Shown: positions 49,837 to 60,851 of the stretch, piece after piece
Position numbering within the stretch: the stretch's first letter is position 1
Layout of the letters: each line of letters begins with the position of its first letter
Assembly: GCF_001949145.1 (NCBI RefSeq)
Contig: NW_019091512.1
Span: forward strand, 497,728 to 561,727
Direction: 5' to 3'
Length of the DNA: 64,000 nucleotides
From: Acanthaster planci
Taxonomy: Eukaryota > Echinodermata > Asteroidea > Valvatida > Acanthasteridae
Made by a program: the position numbers and the translations under genes
Notes under the pieces: generated by a model
Told to the model about the DNA's origin: nothing
Seen by the model: only the letters and a program-made list of their open reading frames with translations
Database searches by the model: none

Positions 49837-51960
49837 GTGGACAAGAAAGAGAGTAAAAGTACAGAAAGCATGCTTGATCCCTCTCCCACAAGCGTATTGA
49901 TCACCGAAACTAATTCGATGGCGCACCTCGTACGTGAATGTGTACGTGTCACTTTTAATATTACGGGGACGGGCGCACGAAACTCTATATCCGCATCTAA
50001 GGATGCGTGCTCAACACTCAACGACCTGCGTACCCACACTGATATCATCAAGTCTGCGGATAAAGGTTCAACTGTGGTAATTTTGGACCAACAGCTGTAC
50101 ATTGATGAAGCCCATCGTCAATTTAACAATCGTTCTAACTATATCTTCTTTGATTCCTGACTCCACAGGAACATTCTCACAACGTGTAAATATGCGTTCA
50201 CTTGACCAACTGTCTGAGAAAGTTCGTTAGTTTCTACATCCCAGTGATGGTAGGACTGCTAGGTTTTACCCCCCAATATCCACAAGGCAGGCAACCTGGG
50301 AGGCCCATCGTTTCTGGAAATGGATCTCCCACTGAACACGAATCTTTGTTCATAAGCATCTTTCTCAAATCCGTCGTTCCACAGAATCCATCATATATCC
50401 AAGACACGCCAGACTTCCTACAAAAGCTGGAAAACGTCAACAACCAGATTCCCAGCACGGTCATTATTGAGACTTTTTTTTTATGTTTCTTCTCAATATA
50501 CATGTAAAAACTTTCCACACGAGGAAGGTACTCTTGCCTGCTGCTCTTAGTGCTCTACCCTTTTGGGAAGAATTCCANNNNNNNNNNNNNNNNNNNNNNN
50601 NNNNNNNNNNNNNNNNNNNNNNNNNNNNNNNNNNNNNNNNNNNNNNNNNNNNNNNNNNNNNNNNNNNNNNNNNNNNNNNNNNNNNNNNNNNNNCGACAGG
50701 CGGCAAACTTGCTCGACTTCATATAGCATCCGGAAGGAGACCAACTGTGAAATTACCAACCTGTATTCCAAGCCCACAGGTACGCATTACCATCTTCATT
50801 CATCCAGCTGTCACTCTAGGCAATGCAAGACCGGTACAACATTCAGTCAAGCACTCAGGCTGGGAGTAGCGCATTTTGCTCAAAGGATTCAGATTTCTCT
50901 GGTCATACAAACACAGGAACAGAAGAGGCATTTGATTGCAAGGGGCCAAGCTCAATGCTCCATTAACAGGGCCTGCTCCGTCCCCCGAAGTCTTACTGTC
51001 AAGGAAAAGATCCCAGTGAAGACTCTGAAGAGACCATCCTCAAGCTTCCCTGGTCACCACTTTTACTGTCCCCCCCTGTAAAATAACTAATGAAAATCAT
51101 CAAGTTCTCCGCATTTCAGACTGCCTATAGTCAGTACCGTCTCAGACACCTTGCGTCTGGCCTACAAGCATCCCCGCAATCTACGGGACCTGATCATTCA
51201 GGCAGATGTCCCCTCTTTGGATACACTCCCCCCCCCAGCATGGTACCTTAAAGTAAAACTATAACAGATGAGTTATTTGCCAGAAACATGTCCTGCAATC
51301 AGACACATTCTGTGAATACACTGCTGGTACCACCCACAAAACCAAAGGCATCATAACTTCCAGCTCTTCCTATTATCTCTTGGAGGGTGTGCAGTATTTT
51401 GTTCAGTGTTTTGGAAAGACTAAAAGAACACTCTCAACAAGTGTTTCTATGGCCACGGATCCACAGTCAACACCAAGCGACTAGATCATCACTCCAACTA
51501 AACATTCCTAACCATTCCATTTCTTATATGGTCTAAAGATGCCGTTCCCTTCATTGGGGAGAAGCTGTGGATTAAACGCCTCCGGACCGTACAACCGCGG
51601 TGACCTGAACATCCAAGAAGGAAAGTACCACTTAATACTCCTGTCCTCTCCCTTACCTTTGTTTTTTAAGCTAATCCACCCCTCTTGGTGTCCGCCACTT
51701 TCCATTGTGATTTTGTCTAACCCCACACCCCTTTGCTCATTACCCACGTCTTTAACGTAGTCCCCTTTTACTTGGCCCTTCATCCAGCCACCAGCTTTCT
51801 AACCCCTTTTCTCCTGGACTTTGAATTATTAATTGATGCCTTGCTTGTTTGCCTCTGGCAGTTTTTCATTTTGCCTTCGAGAAAGATTCTACTATAGGAA
51901 CGAAACGTTAGGGCCTCGTACTTTTTTGATATGAAATACGTTTTGTGTTAATTCAATATG
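49837..51960 (+). mobile_element. decayed Penelope-like retroelement (RT plus GIY-YIG remnants)
   Basis: Seen in order on the + strand, in shifting frames with stops: SADKGSTVVILDQQLYIDEA (about 50051-50110), GRPIVSGNGSPTE (about 50306-50345), PSYIQDTPDFLQKLE, FPHEEGTLACCS just before the assembly gap, ITNLYSKPTGTHYHL and FSQALRL after it, TLRLAYKHPRNLRDLI (about 51148-51195), then GKTKRTL and, one frame over, CFYGHGSTVNTKRLD. These are the reverse-transcriptase and C-terminal GIY-YIG-endonuclease landmarks of Penelope-like elements. A cgaaacgttaggg tail (51900-51912) resembles their usual 3' end. Several frameshifts and stops make it inactive. The 5' border is not defined. Confidence 0.85.
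50578..50693. other. assembly gap (116 N)
   Basis: A run of N inside the retroelement, where the reverse-transcriptase catalytic core should be. ORFs crossing it are artefacts. Confidence 1.
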
Positions 51961-53202
51961 TTGCTCTCCTCACTCTCCATCCCATTTCTTGTCATGGTTT
52001 GTATAAAAACAGTCGAGTGGCTGATTATTTCATGTACCTATCGTGAGTGGAAATCAAGCTCTTTTAAACGATGTCTATCCCGATGTGCGAATTAATGGAG
52101 CGACAGAAGCAATAACGTACGTAACTTCAACTTTACAGATGAACATGTATAGCGATAAGTTGCTTAAAACCAGTGCGCGTCATTGATGGGTAAGAGTTAC
52201 CCGGGTCCGAGGGTGAGGCCCCAGGGCCCATTCTCAGTGTGATCTTACTACGAAAGACGGATACCTTTGGCATTGTCCTTTACATAACGTGTCATTCAGT
52301 GTTTCTCTGGTGTCTACTGGCTGTCTGTGCAGCCAGCAGAGCTACGGCACTGTCGTGAAATGTCTTCAATTCATTGCTAAGTCGACTTCCTCGTCTCACC
52401 ACATTTAGCTCAGTAGTATTGAAGCTAGGGCCCGTTCATCAGCCGTTGACGACAACCGAGCAATCTTGTGACGGTCGTCCCTCCGGTACATGCATACATG
52501 GAGCGTCATGTCATTTCAACGATCCGACACGCATTGCTCCGGTCGAGGTAACCACTTATTTGCTGAAACTACACTGTGGGATCCATATGCCAAACTATTG
52601 CCTCCAGTGGTAAGCTCCACCATCTTTTAGTCCCTGTTGTAATTGTATACATTTAGTGATAACCAAGCTGGATTGATGATCAGGCCTAGAAGATGAAAAA
52701 TAGGCAGTGCATGTAGCATGGACATGCACGTGCCAAGGCTTGGAGTATTGTTCGCACATCAAGCTTTAATAGGCCTATATCTTTTTTTCTTGTACACAAA
52801 GAACGCTTTAGGCTTGTGCGCTTTAAAGACGTTTAAAATTCCAATTGATACGTTTCTTGTTTGGTAAGAATCTCATCTCTTGCTTTGTCATTTAAACTCT
52901 TGCAGAGGAATAGTTCATGTACTTAAAGTTGAAACAAAAAACATAACGTTAAATATGAAACAAAACATTCCCTGTTGAAAGTATGGTGGTTGAAGTAATG
53001 CATAGAATGAGTTTATTTAACAAAACTCGAGAAGGGCTCACTACATTCCCTCTGCTCTGATGAGTGTTGTGATTATGAACTACAGTTACATCGGCTAAGG
53101 CCGGTTCATGTTACAGGCGAATGTGAAAGCAAAACAACTGTGACGTCACGAAAAATTTACAGCAAACAATCGTTCGAATCGAAATGTATGTAGGCCTAAC
53201 TT

Positions 53203-53216
53203 CTGCGAATTCGCAG
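53203..53216. repeat. perfect 14-base palindrome ctgcgaattcgcag
   Basis: A perfect inverted repeat at the end of a stretch starting ggccggttcatgttacaggc (53099); possibly the inner part of a truncated inverted-repeat element. Confidence 0.5.
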
Positions 53217-55151
53217 CGCCATATTTGTGATCTGCCCTGGCTGCCAGTGAGTTTGTGAGGATTTCCGTGCATTAAAGTGCGGGCTACAGATTTCCGTTTG
53301 TGTTCGCTGTCGCATGAAATGTACTGTGCAAATATAAGCGCATGATAACGACAAGGCTGTTTGTACTTTGCAATTAATATAATTCGTCTTGGTTGTCGAT
53401 TTGAAAAAAAGGAGCATCGATAATTATTATAATGATAGTTCTGATTTAAGCCAAATGAATTTCGGAACATTTTGGACTGCACCAAGTATTACTAACGTGC
53501 GGATTCGCACACTTTCTAGGGGTAAGGTTCACCCGTGTGCTGTGTTACGGGAAACTCGTACTCCTGTTTTAAAAAAAGTGCAGTTTGATCCGCTGTTTGT
53601 CCGGGTAAAGCGGTATTAATTAAAGTGTGTTTGATGTAATAAACACACGGCAGTGTCTAGTTGCATGAATTTGGCATCAGCAAAATGGCGGCAGATGATA
53701 CATAACATATATCGGCTTCCGTATAATTGTGTTGGCGCATGCGTTGATTTTCAGCCGTTGCCAAGAGTAGTAATCATATTTGAAAGAGTGTTATTCTTTT
53801 GAAGTGATTTTTAACTGTTATTCGAGTGTAACTGTTATTCGAGTGGTTTCCAGTCTTTTGCGAGTGGTTTTCTCCTTTTCACATTTAGAAAGTCTAGGCC
53901 TATTAGTTTTATTTGTTTTAAGTTTACAGTATAGACTCGAAGTGTCGCTGCGTCCGTCTTCGTGTTATGCTGGAGTCATATACAGTTATCAATATGCTTT
54001 CATCATAATTTTTCATGAACCAGTTTATGGAAAGTCAATTAGCCGGCAAGGTTTGCGCAAATCCTGATTGACTGAGAGGAAAAGACAGGTAAATTGAGCA
54101 CGGCATACGCAGATCGCTGCCAAGAAAGCTCACGTTACTTGTGACTGTTTGTGCGAACAGACCTGTGTTTTTTCTCTACAGCCATTCAGGCGACCAGTTG
54201 ATGGCATACAGCATAATCTCACATGAATTCTACCACGCTCTTTGCAGACGTCTCTTAGCTAGAAGTCCTGACTTGTAACAAAATCACAATTATAGATTGT
54301 GTACATGTGAGTGTTGTATATTAGGAGTTATAGCGTGAAGAACAGCTCATAAAAAACAGAGAATTTCTAGGAAATGTTTCATAGTCGGGAGTACGGTTTA
54401 TCATTCAGCCTCGTTGGCTGTTAGTTTTTAGCCTACTGGGAATTGGGATTGTAATTGTTTCACGGTTGATTGATAGTGGCGGGTCGTTCAAGCTTTTCGT
54501 CTTGTCACAGGCACTTAATTCGGAAATAATTGAGAGTATCGTGGCTCTATATCGTTCCACAATTCCCGTTGCCAATAGGTCTGCTCTTTTGACGTTACAG
54601 TCGTGTTTTTCCTACAAGTAGCTGCAAAAACTGTGGCTTGCCGTCGGCTCACAAGCATAAAAGAATAATTCGCAGTGTTAAAACTCCACGCAGCTGTCAG
54701 AACTCCAGATAATACACTAAATGGAAATATAACCCTCTGTCAAATTAATGTAGGGGACAAAATGTCAATTTTGAGGTAATATCGAAAACCAAACGAAAGG
54801 TGATGTTTCTGGTTTATTTTCGTGGTACAGTAGTTGGCAAGCCTCCAAAGTTTTGTTATAAAGTGCTATGAAGACGGGCAACCGTCACCCAATGTTGGAT
54901 TGGCACGACAACCACACTTGGCACATTCAGTGACAAACATGCCACAATGAGAACAGAATTCCTAGGTATCGTACATGAAGATAGCCCAGCCTTCATGGTA
55001 TAATTTACAATGTACAACGTAAGGATTGCTTACCAAACGCTAAACCACAGCAAGGGTGGGGAAACCGTGTGGTCACGTGGTACTTGTAACTCTTTCGATC
55101 AGTTCCTATTCCTTTTGTCACAATATAGTCGTCAATTCTACACGTCGTTTG

Positions 55152-55196
55152 ATAAGACAGACAAAACAGATAAGACAGATGAGACAGACAAGGCAG
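55152..55196. repeat. 9-base minisatellite, five units
   Basis: Units ataagacag, acaaaacag, ataagacag, atgagacag, acaaggcag in tandem. It would read (DKT)n if translated, but there is no support for a gene. Confidence 0.85.
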
Positions 55197-58024
55197 CAAA
55201 TGCTGCGGCAGACCTAAAGTCGCGCAACCAGAGTACGTAGCTCGGAACTTCCAAATCGTTACATTTGAGGTATTTCGATCAAACCGGCTCTCTAATTTAA
55301 TTTCCTTATGCCTTCATCCGTGTAACCTATTGCCATTCTTCATCGATCACAAGCAGTCATAGACTTACAACATCAGCAATTGTGTATTATAATGTATTGG
55401 TCTGCATGGAGTTAATGATAACAAGCATATGGTGTCGTCGCGCACACGAACATTGCCAGGGTCATTGGCCTGTGCCTGGGCATGGACTGAAGAGTTGCAG
55501 GAAATGAATCCATAATTTTGAAAGAAATACTAACCAAAAATACGAGTGATCTGATCATGTGATGGGCTGTGCCTCATGCTGTGTCCGTGTTTTGAGCGGA
55601 GTTGATTTACAATCCAGGAAATACGAACGAAATATAGCTGACGATACAGGGCGCGGCCTCATATAAAATCGCTTGGCGTGTATTAAATTCACTTTTCAAA
55701 TTCACCTACAGAAGGGTCTAGAATCGAAACATTGGAGAGGCGGGAGCAAAGCTATGTACAGTCTTCGTGCTTGTCCGTATACCAGATTTGCCTTTAATAG
55801 CAAGGAAAAGAAGCCTAATTTAAATCGAGTGTCGTTAACTCAGGTTGACGACATTGGATAGCGTTTCCAGGAGCGGCTGATCGACTTCTGAGAGGAGCGA
55901 ACTCTCAATCTTTAAACACGTACTATACGTTGGAAATCTGCCAAGACAATGAAGGTGAGTTTCAACCCTAAATATGGGCAACTTATAGCCATATTTTAAC
56001 GATGAATCGTGCATTGGATTTTATTTTCCAGCCTACCAGCATGAAGTTGCTATGTAACCCCCGAATTAATCTTGTGTTGGGTCTATCAAATGATATGAAT
56101 TATTGGTGCCAACGAAAAAAAAACGGAACTTTTAATTCCAGAGGTAAATGGATTGGCCGACGTTTTTACCCATCCGTGATCACAGGAAATGTCTTGAACT
56201 CATCGGTAATACCTTGATTTGCTGCAGGAGGGATATTGCTTTGGTGGGAGGGGGATTTACCGCCTTTCAAACTTAGCTATGCAAGAGCTGTAAGATGCCC
56301 TTTAGCTCCATGTATGGGTAGATTGCTGAATACTTGGGTATATTTTACCCGCTGATATCAGATCTAACTGGTGAAAATGCTACAGTGATATATCAGATGA
56401 GGGCTCAAGGACATTACGCAAGTAGTCTGAAGTGATAAAGTGTGAACTCGACCTTCCCAGGGTCATGTTTGTGGTGGTGGGTACCAGCAAATCACATTCA
56501 TATAGATTGTTGCACATGCGTGAATCAGGTGGATGTCGCGACAGAATAAGGGCTAATGGACGTGACACAAGAGTATGATGAAAACCGGTGAATGGATAAC
56601 CTGATTGCACGCCTTGGGTACAGACGTCTGCTTGTCTGAAATGACTTGATTACAAAACGAGCGTCGGGACAATAATTATGCGATAGACACCAAACAGACG
56701 GTTTTCAATGCTTTCATGTACGTGGCATTTACTTCCTCGAAGCATATCGAGCAACTAATACTTCAGTACAATGTGGACTGAAGTCCTCAGAGGCAGTTCA
56801 GCTGAAGGTAATACGTCTAACCAGAAACGATATGCCTCTAGTAGCCTTTCTGTTTCCTGAAAGTTCTTTATAATTAATATTCAACCAGTGATTTTTATAG
56901 TTCTGCGTGGACGATGAAGCCGTCAGTTATTTGCTTATATCGATTACCCGATTTTAAACTTCGAGGATCGACACTTCCAATATTAGGTCATACATAGGAT
57001 ATAGTATAGCTGTGTTATGCTTATTTTAGATGCCGGCCGACGGCTGTTTGGTACATTTTGATGTGGGTGTAAATCCCAGGGCGATTATCGCCCACACTTT
57101 TTGAACATGGGACATGCTATTAAACCTTCTCTTTCCCCTACTTTTTGTAGTGAGGAAAAAATCAAGGCGTGTTGCGAAGAAGTTTTCAGACTTCCCAGCA
57201 TCCAAAATATACCGGTATTCAACAGCACTTGAAAAGGGAGAACAGTGAAAACATGCCCTTTCTATTAAAGGTTTTTGCAGGACTGTAGAGACGCCTTTCA
57301 ATAACGCGCGTCAACACTTGCGCCAAGCTTATGGATGAGTATCCGTCAAAATTGTTCCTGGGGCCATTTTGATGGCCGAATGCAACGCACACGTATTATG
57401 TTAATAGAGTCAATTTTTTGTCCGTGAAAGTGACACGCGCGAACGCATCGTGTTCGCAATGCACCCAAAAAACAAACATTATGGACAGGCGCCTAAATGC
57501 ATGTTACAGGTGAATGTCACTATGTATCACGAACATCGCCTTCAGTCAGTCCCGCCCCCCCCCCTCGCTTTTCAAATTTCCATTGCCGGGTGTTTCGTTC
57601 CCCCATCCCCCAATCGCCCAACCCCCCCAGTTCTCGGCACAAATTTATGCATTGAATAATTTGGCATTGAATCTCTCGCAATTTTGGGCCAGCCTGTATA
57701 GTTTACAGGGTCTACTTTTCGTGAACTCATGGGTGCTGGTTTCAGGTTCCTGTGGCTTCCCTGCATAGGACTATCACTAAACGCATTCGATACGTGAAAT
57801 CAATTGGGCGCGTTATATCCGAGAAGAGGACAGACTTGTGGATAGTGCCCTGGAAAAAAACAAACCAACTAGAACACGGTTCGGGTAACCAGTGCGTAAG
57901 TTAATTTCTGCTTTGAAGGAGAACCATTACGGCCTGCCATTTTTTTATTGGTGGAAGTCGTCGCGTGTTACCTAACGGAATTGTCCTATATTACTCAACC
58001 TCTTTCTTTTCGTTTCGTTTTCAG

Positions 58025-58264
58025 GATCGTTTTTACATAGTCACACGGTCAGAAACCGAGCATGCCCAAGTTCGAATATAGTTCTACACAAGGTTGAGTG
58101 CGCAACTCTCATCCCGGTCATCTGCAGGGGCGCGATTAATAACTCTTTATAAAACATGTATTCCGTACTGAAGCATCAACGCTAAAGATTATACACGGAA
58201 TACCAATATCATAATCCGTATTGCACTTTTATTGAACGTGGCCCAGAAGTACGGCGACTGAATT
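58025..58264 (+). other. likely 5' UTR segment of the GPCR gene
   Basis: A pyrimidine-rich tract ending cgttttcag at 58024 looks like a splice acceptor, so the 240 bases before the ATG may be the spliced 5' UTR. A possible donor partner (gaag|gtgagt) sits at 55954. Both are weak inferences. Confidence 0.3.
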
Positions 58265-59077
58265 ATGACACATCTGGCCAACAACACAACACGGCCACCA
58301 TGGACGTCTTACACCAACGTCACAGAGGACCTTGGCGTGAACTCCGCTAACAGTCTGTCCAATACCATTCAGACGTACTGCATTTTGTCTAGCGGGTTTC
58401 TTCTGAACTTGATTGCAGCCTTCACATGGACTAGGCCTGGCTGCTTGCCTCGTCAGCGTACGTGCCCGACCATCATCAGGGCAGCCTTGGTGTGGGTGGA
58501 CCTTCTCTCAATCACCGGCTATATCATCCGTGGAGGGCTCACGCCGGCCCTGAAAAGCTTCAACTACAACTTGTTCTGTGACATCTTTGGCTTCACGAAT
58601 ACCATGTTCTCGCTGACGTCCGGGATGATCGCGGGAGTTATGTCTGTGGATCGCTTCGCGGCACTCTCGACACCTTTTAAGTACAAATCCCGTTTCACGC
58701 CGAGACGGATAACACTCGCAATCCTGCTGGCGGTAGTCCTCTCCGCCCTGGTGGGATCGCTTCCGTTTCTTGGTATCGGATCCTATCGTCCCATCGACCA
58801 CTTCCACGGCACGACGGTGTGCAAGCTCAACTGGTTCCCGAACGAGCGGCCGCTCTTTTTGCTGCACTTCGCACTATACCAGGTGGTTGGTTGGTTCCTC
58901 GTGGTCGTCGTGGTGCTAAGCAATGTCGGGGTGATTCGGACCTTGCTGAACATGAGGAGACACGTGGCCGCAGCTGGCACCCAGCCCCCTAACATTGACA
59001 GGAAACGGGAAGTGCGTTTTGTGAGGACTATGATGCTGATCACGCTGTTTTTCGGCTTCTGTTGGGTGCCATGGATG
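58265..59077 (+). CDS. GPCR exon 1 (N-tail to TM6)
   Basis: 271 codons from ATG; donor gtaaga after PWM. TM1 is roughly residues 38-58, TM2 around VWVDLLS, TM3 ends MSVDRFAAL, TM4 LAILLAVVLSALVGSLPFLG, TM5 VVGWFLVVVVVLSNVGVI, TM6 MMLITLFFGFCWVPWM. Cysteines in FCDIF (start of TM3) and TVCKL (loop 2) would form the usual disulphide. Antisense ORFs over it are shadows. Confidence 0.92.
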
Positions 59078-60851
59078 GTAAGACCATTCTAAATCCCCTG
59101 TGGTCCCTATCTAAACAGAACATACCAAAGACAGAGGTTGATCTTTTGACGTGTGGAAACTAACAGTGATGCTATCAGTTGGACAGACAGTTAAGAATCC
59201 ATTGAAACATTTCAATCACTGGCCTTTCTTACAAATATTTGCTCCATCCTAGGGGAAGTAAATGGGGTTTGTCGATCGTTCTGAGCGGGGGTGGACTAAT
59301 TAGAGAAACAGGGGTCGTTCCCAAGCCATTGCTCCCCGTAGCTGCTGTACTGTTCGCCATTCTCCCAAAACGTTTAAGGTTTCAAGGTCTAACTTTGTTA
59401 TGATTCTGGGAGTGCACAGTTTTAAGTTCATTGACATTCATTAAAATTAATCTTTGGCCCATTTTGTTCTTGCTTTGTGCACGTGCACACTGATCCCTGC
59501 AGATCACAACCATCCTGACCAAAGTGGGATCGAAGACGACGCTGGAAGGGGACGTGTTCGTCACTCGGCTCCTCTTGGCCAACAGCGCGTTCGACCCACT
59601 CATCTTCATGGTCACCAGCGAAGTGTTCTGCTCGCGACTCCGCGACAAGGCTGGGCAGGCATTGCGGCGACTATGCCGCGGGAAGGGACCCGACAGCCCA
59701 CCCCAGCTGAATGCTTCATTTGGCAGCGTGGACTCTGATGCCAACACAGGCCCCCCGGCAGGTGAGGGCGAATCTATCATTGTTCCTTTCTTGGTAGTAT
59801 GCAAAATAATTATTTTCAAGTTTCCCGATATTAAATACTGAGCTTATCGTTCCGGAACAGTAATGGCACGCATTTTGATGCAGCAGGGAGATTCTTGTCT
59901 GCCTTGGTGGCCTTTGGGAGAAAACAATAAATTTGTGTAGGAATTCAATCCACCTGTCAACTGTCAGATTAAAAGAGGGTTCGGAATATAAAATGTGTTA
60001 AAACCAAATCACATTAGATACGTTAAAATAGTCTTTTTTACAAATACAGCAAACGCGTCCTGTGCACAAATTCACCAATTCCGTTTTGTGAGCTAAAACA
60101 GACGACCAAAATACATGTGTTCGAAGGAAAACTGAATGGAATGCTTGATCAAATAATGAAAAATACTGATCGAGATTGCAATTTGGAGGTATCTTCAAAA
60201 CTGATTCGGCATCAAGATGGTCTGTATCTACATCTGTCTCCCATTGTTGTCATTGTTTAGCACTTTTTACAGCCAAACGTACAAATGTCTCCGAAGTAGT
60301 CGTTGCCGTCTGCTCAAGGACGTGGATCGCGCTTCGCGTTTGCCTCGCATACTTGTGACTCGGAGAGATTATGACGATAATTCGCATATCGTAATTAAAT
60401 TGTAGGTGTGGATCTGTGACAGCTCAGAGCATTTGTTGTAAGTTGTTGGGAAAAGCAGGGTGATACATTTTGACAATAGTGATGGTTTAAATTTTGCGGA
60501 AGATGTTTGGGCTCTGCAAAGAAAGAGTTGTATGAGTTGGGGGCATGAATGGGAACGTTTGGAATTTTCCAATATATTAATGTGGAAGAGGAATCCCAGT
60601 AACATGAGGAACATTGATTCCTATACCTGCTTCTGTTTTGTTTTTGCTTTGTAGGCGTTGACGAGACTCGCGTGACCACGACGTTGAGTTTGCCAAGCCT
60701 TAGCCAGACGCTTGGACCTATCATCACAGTGACGGAGGCACCAACCATGGCCGACGATCAACCAGAACGCGATGCGTCAACCTCGCTGGAGAAGCTGGTA
60801 GAAGGAAGCGCTGAGGAAATAGACCGGGGAGGGGCTGCTTTTACGTGTTGA
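58265..60851 (+). CDS. prostanoid-receptor-like rhodopsin-class GPCR (three exons)
   Basis: Seen: exons 58265-59077, 59503-59761 and 60655-60851 join in one frame of 422 residues. In-frame TGA at 58259 just before the ATG supports the start. The N-tail has three N-glycosylation sequons (N6, N7, N18). Seven membrane segments are visible; TM3 ends VDRF (DRY variant), TM6 holds FCWVPW, and TM7 reads TRLLLANSAFDPLIF (NPxxY variant). Known for prostanoid receptors: an arginine in TM7 nine residues before DP binds the ligand carboxylate, loop 2 carries GxGxY...GTWC, and the gene has an intron at the end of TM6. Here the Arg and its spacing, the GIGSY...HGTTVC loop and the intron position all match, but the loop Trp is replaced. 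Inference: a plasma-membrane receptor for a prostaglandin-like lipid. Coupling and subtype cannot be told; the C-tail is Ser/Thr/Glu-rich and ends FTC. Confidence 0.88.
59078..59502 (+). other. GPCR intron 1
   Basis: A 425-base intron at the end of TM6, the position known for prostanoid receptor genes. Nothing else in it. Confidence 0.85.
59503..59761 (+). CDS. GPCR exon 2 (loop 3, TM7, helix 8)
   Basis: Acceptor tccctgcag, donor gtgagg. Encodes ITTILTKVGSKTTLEGD, TM7 VFVTRLLLANSAFDPLIFMV, and a basic helix-8-like run CSRLRDKAGQALRRLC, then a Ser/Pro-rich tail. Confidence 0.9.
59762..60654 (+). other. GPCR intron 2
   Basis: Ordinary intron in the C-tail; nothing else seen. Confidence 0.75.
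60655..60851 (+). CDS. GPCR exon 3 (C-terminal tail)
   Basis: Acceptor gctttgtag; the phase completes a Gly codon. Encodes a Thr/Ser-rich cytoplasmic tail (VTTTLSLPSLSQTLG) and an acidic end (LEKLVEGSAEEIDRG) with stop TGA at 60849. Supported by the splice phase and the CpG/codon composition shared with exons 1-2; there is no homology handle. Confidence 0.75.

Larger units (their letters stand above)
51961..58024. other. intergenic region upstream of the GPCR gene
   Basis: No gene recognised. It holds a possible MITE fragment at 53097-53216, a 9-base minisatellite at 55152-55196, a possible 5' UTR donor at 55954, and C-rich tracts near 57550-57630. The GPCR promoter may lie here but no convincing element was identified. 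Confidence 0.6.

Noticed and set aside
50464-51081. ORFs running through the N gap
   Set aside because: The frame across unknown bases is meaningless; only the flanking retroelement motifs are used.
51885-51915. Hammerhead ribozyme at the retroelement 3' end
   Set aside because: A gaaac core-like word is present but no matching ctgatga with a pairing stem was found upstream.
58508-58867. 119-codon antisense ORF
   Set aside because: Lies entirely opposite GPCR exon 1.
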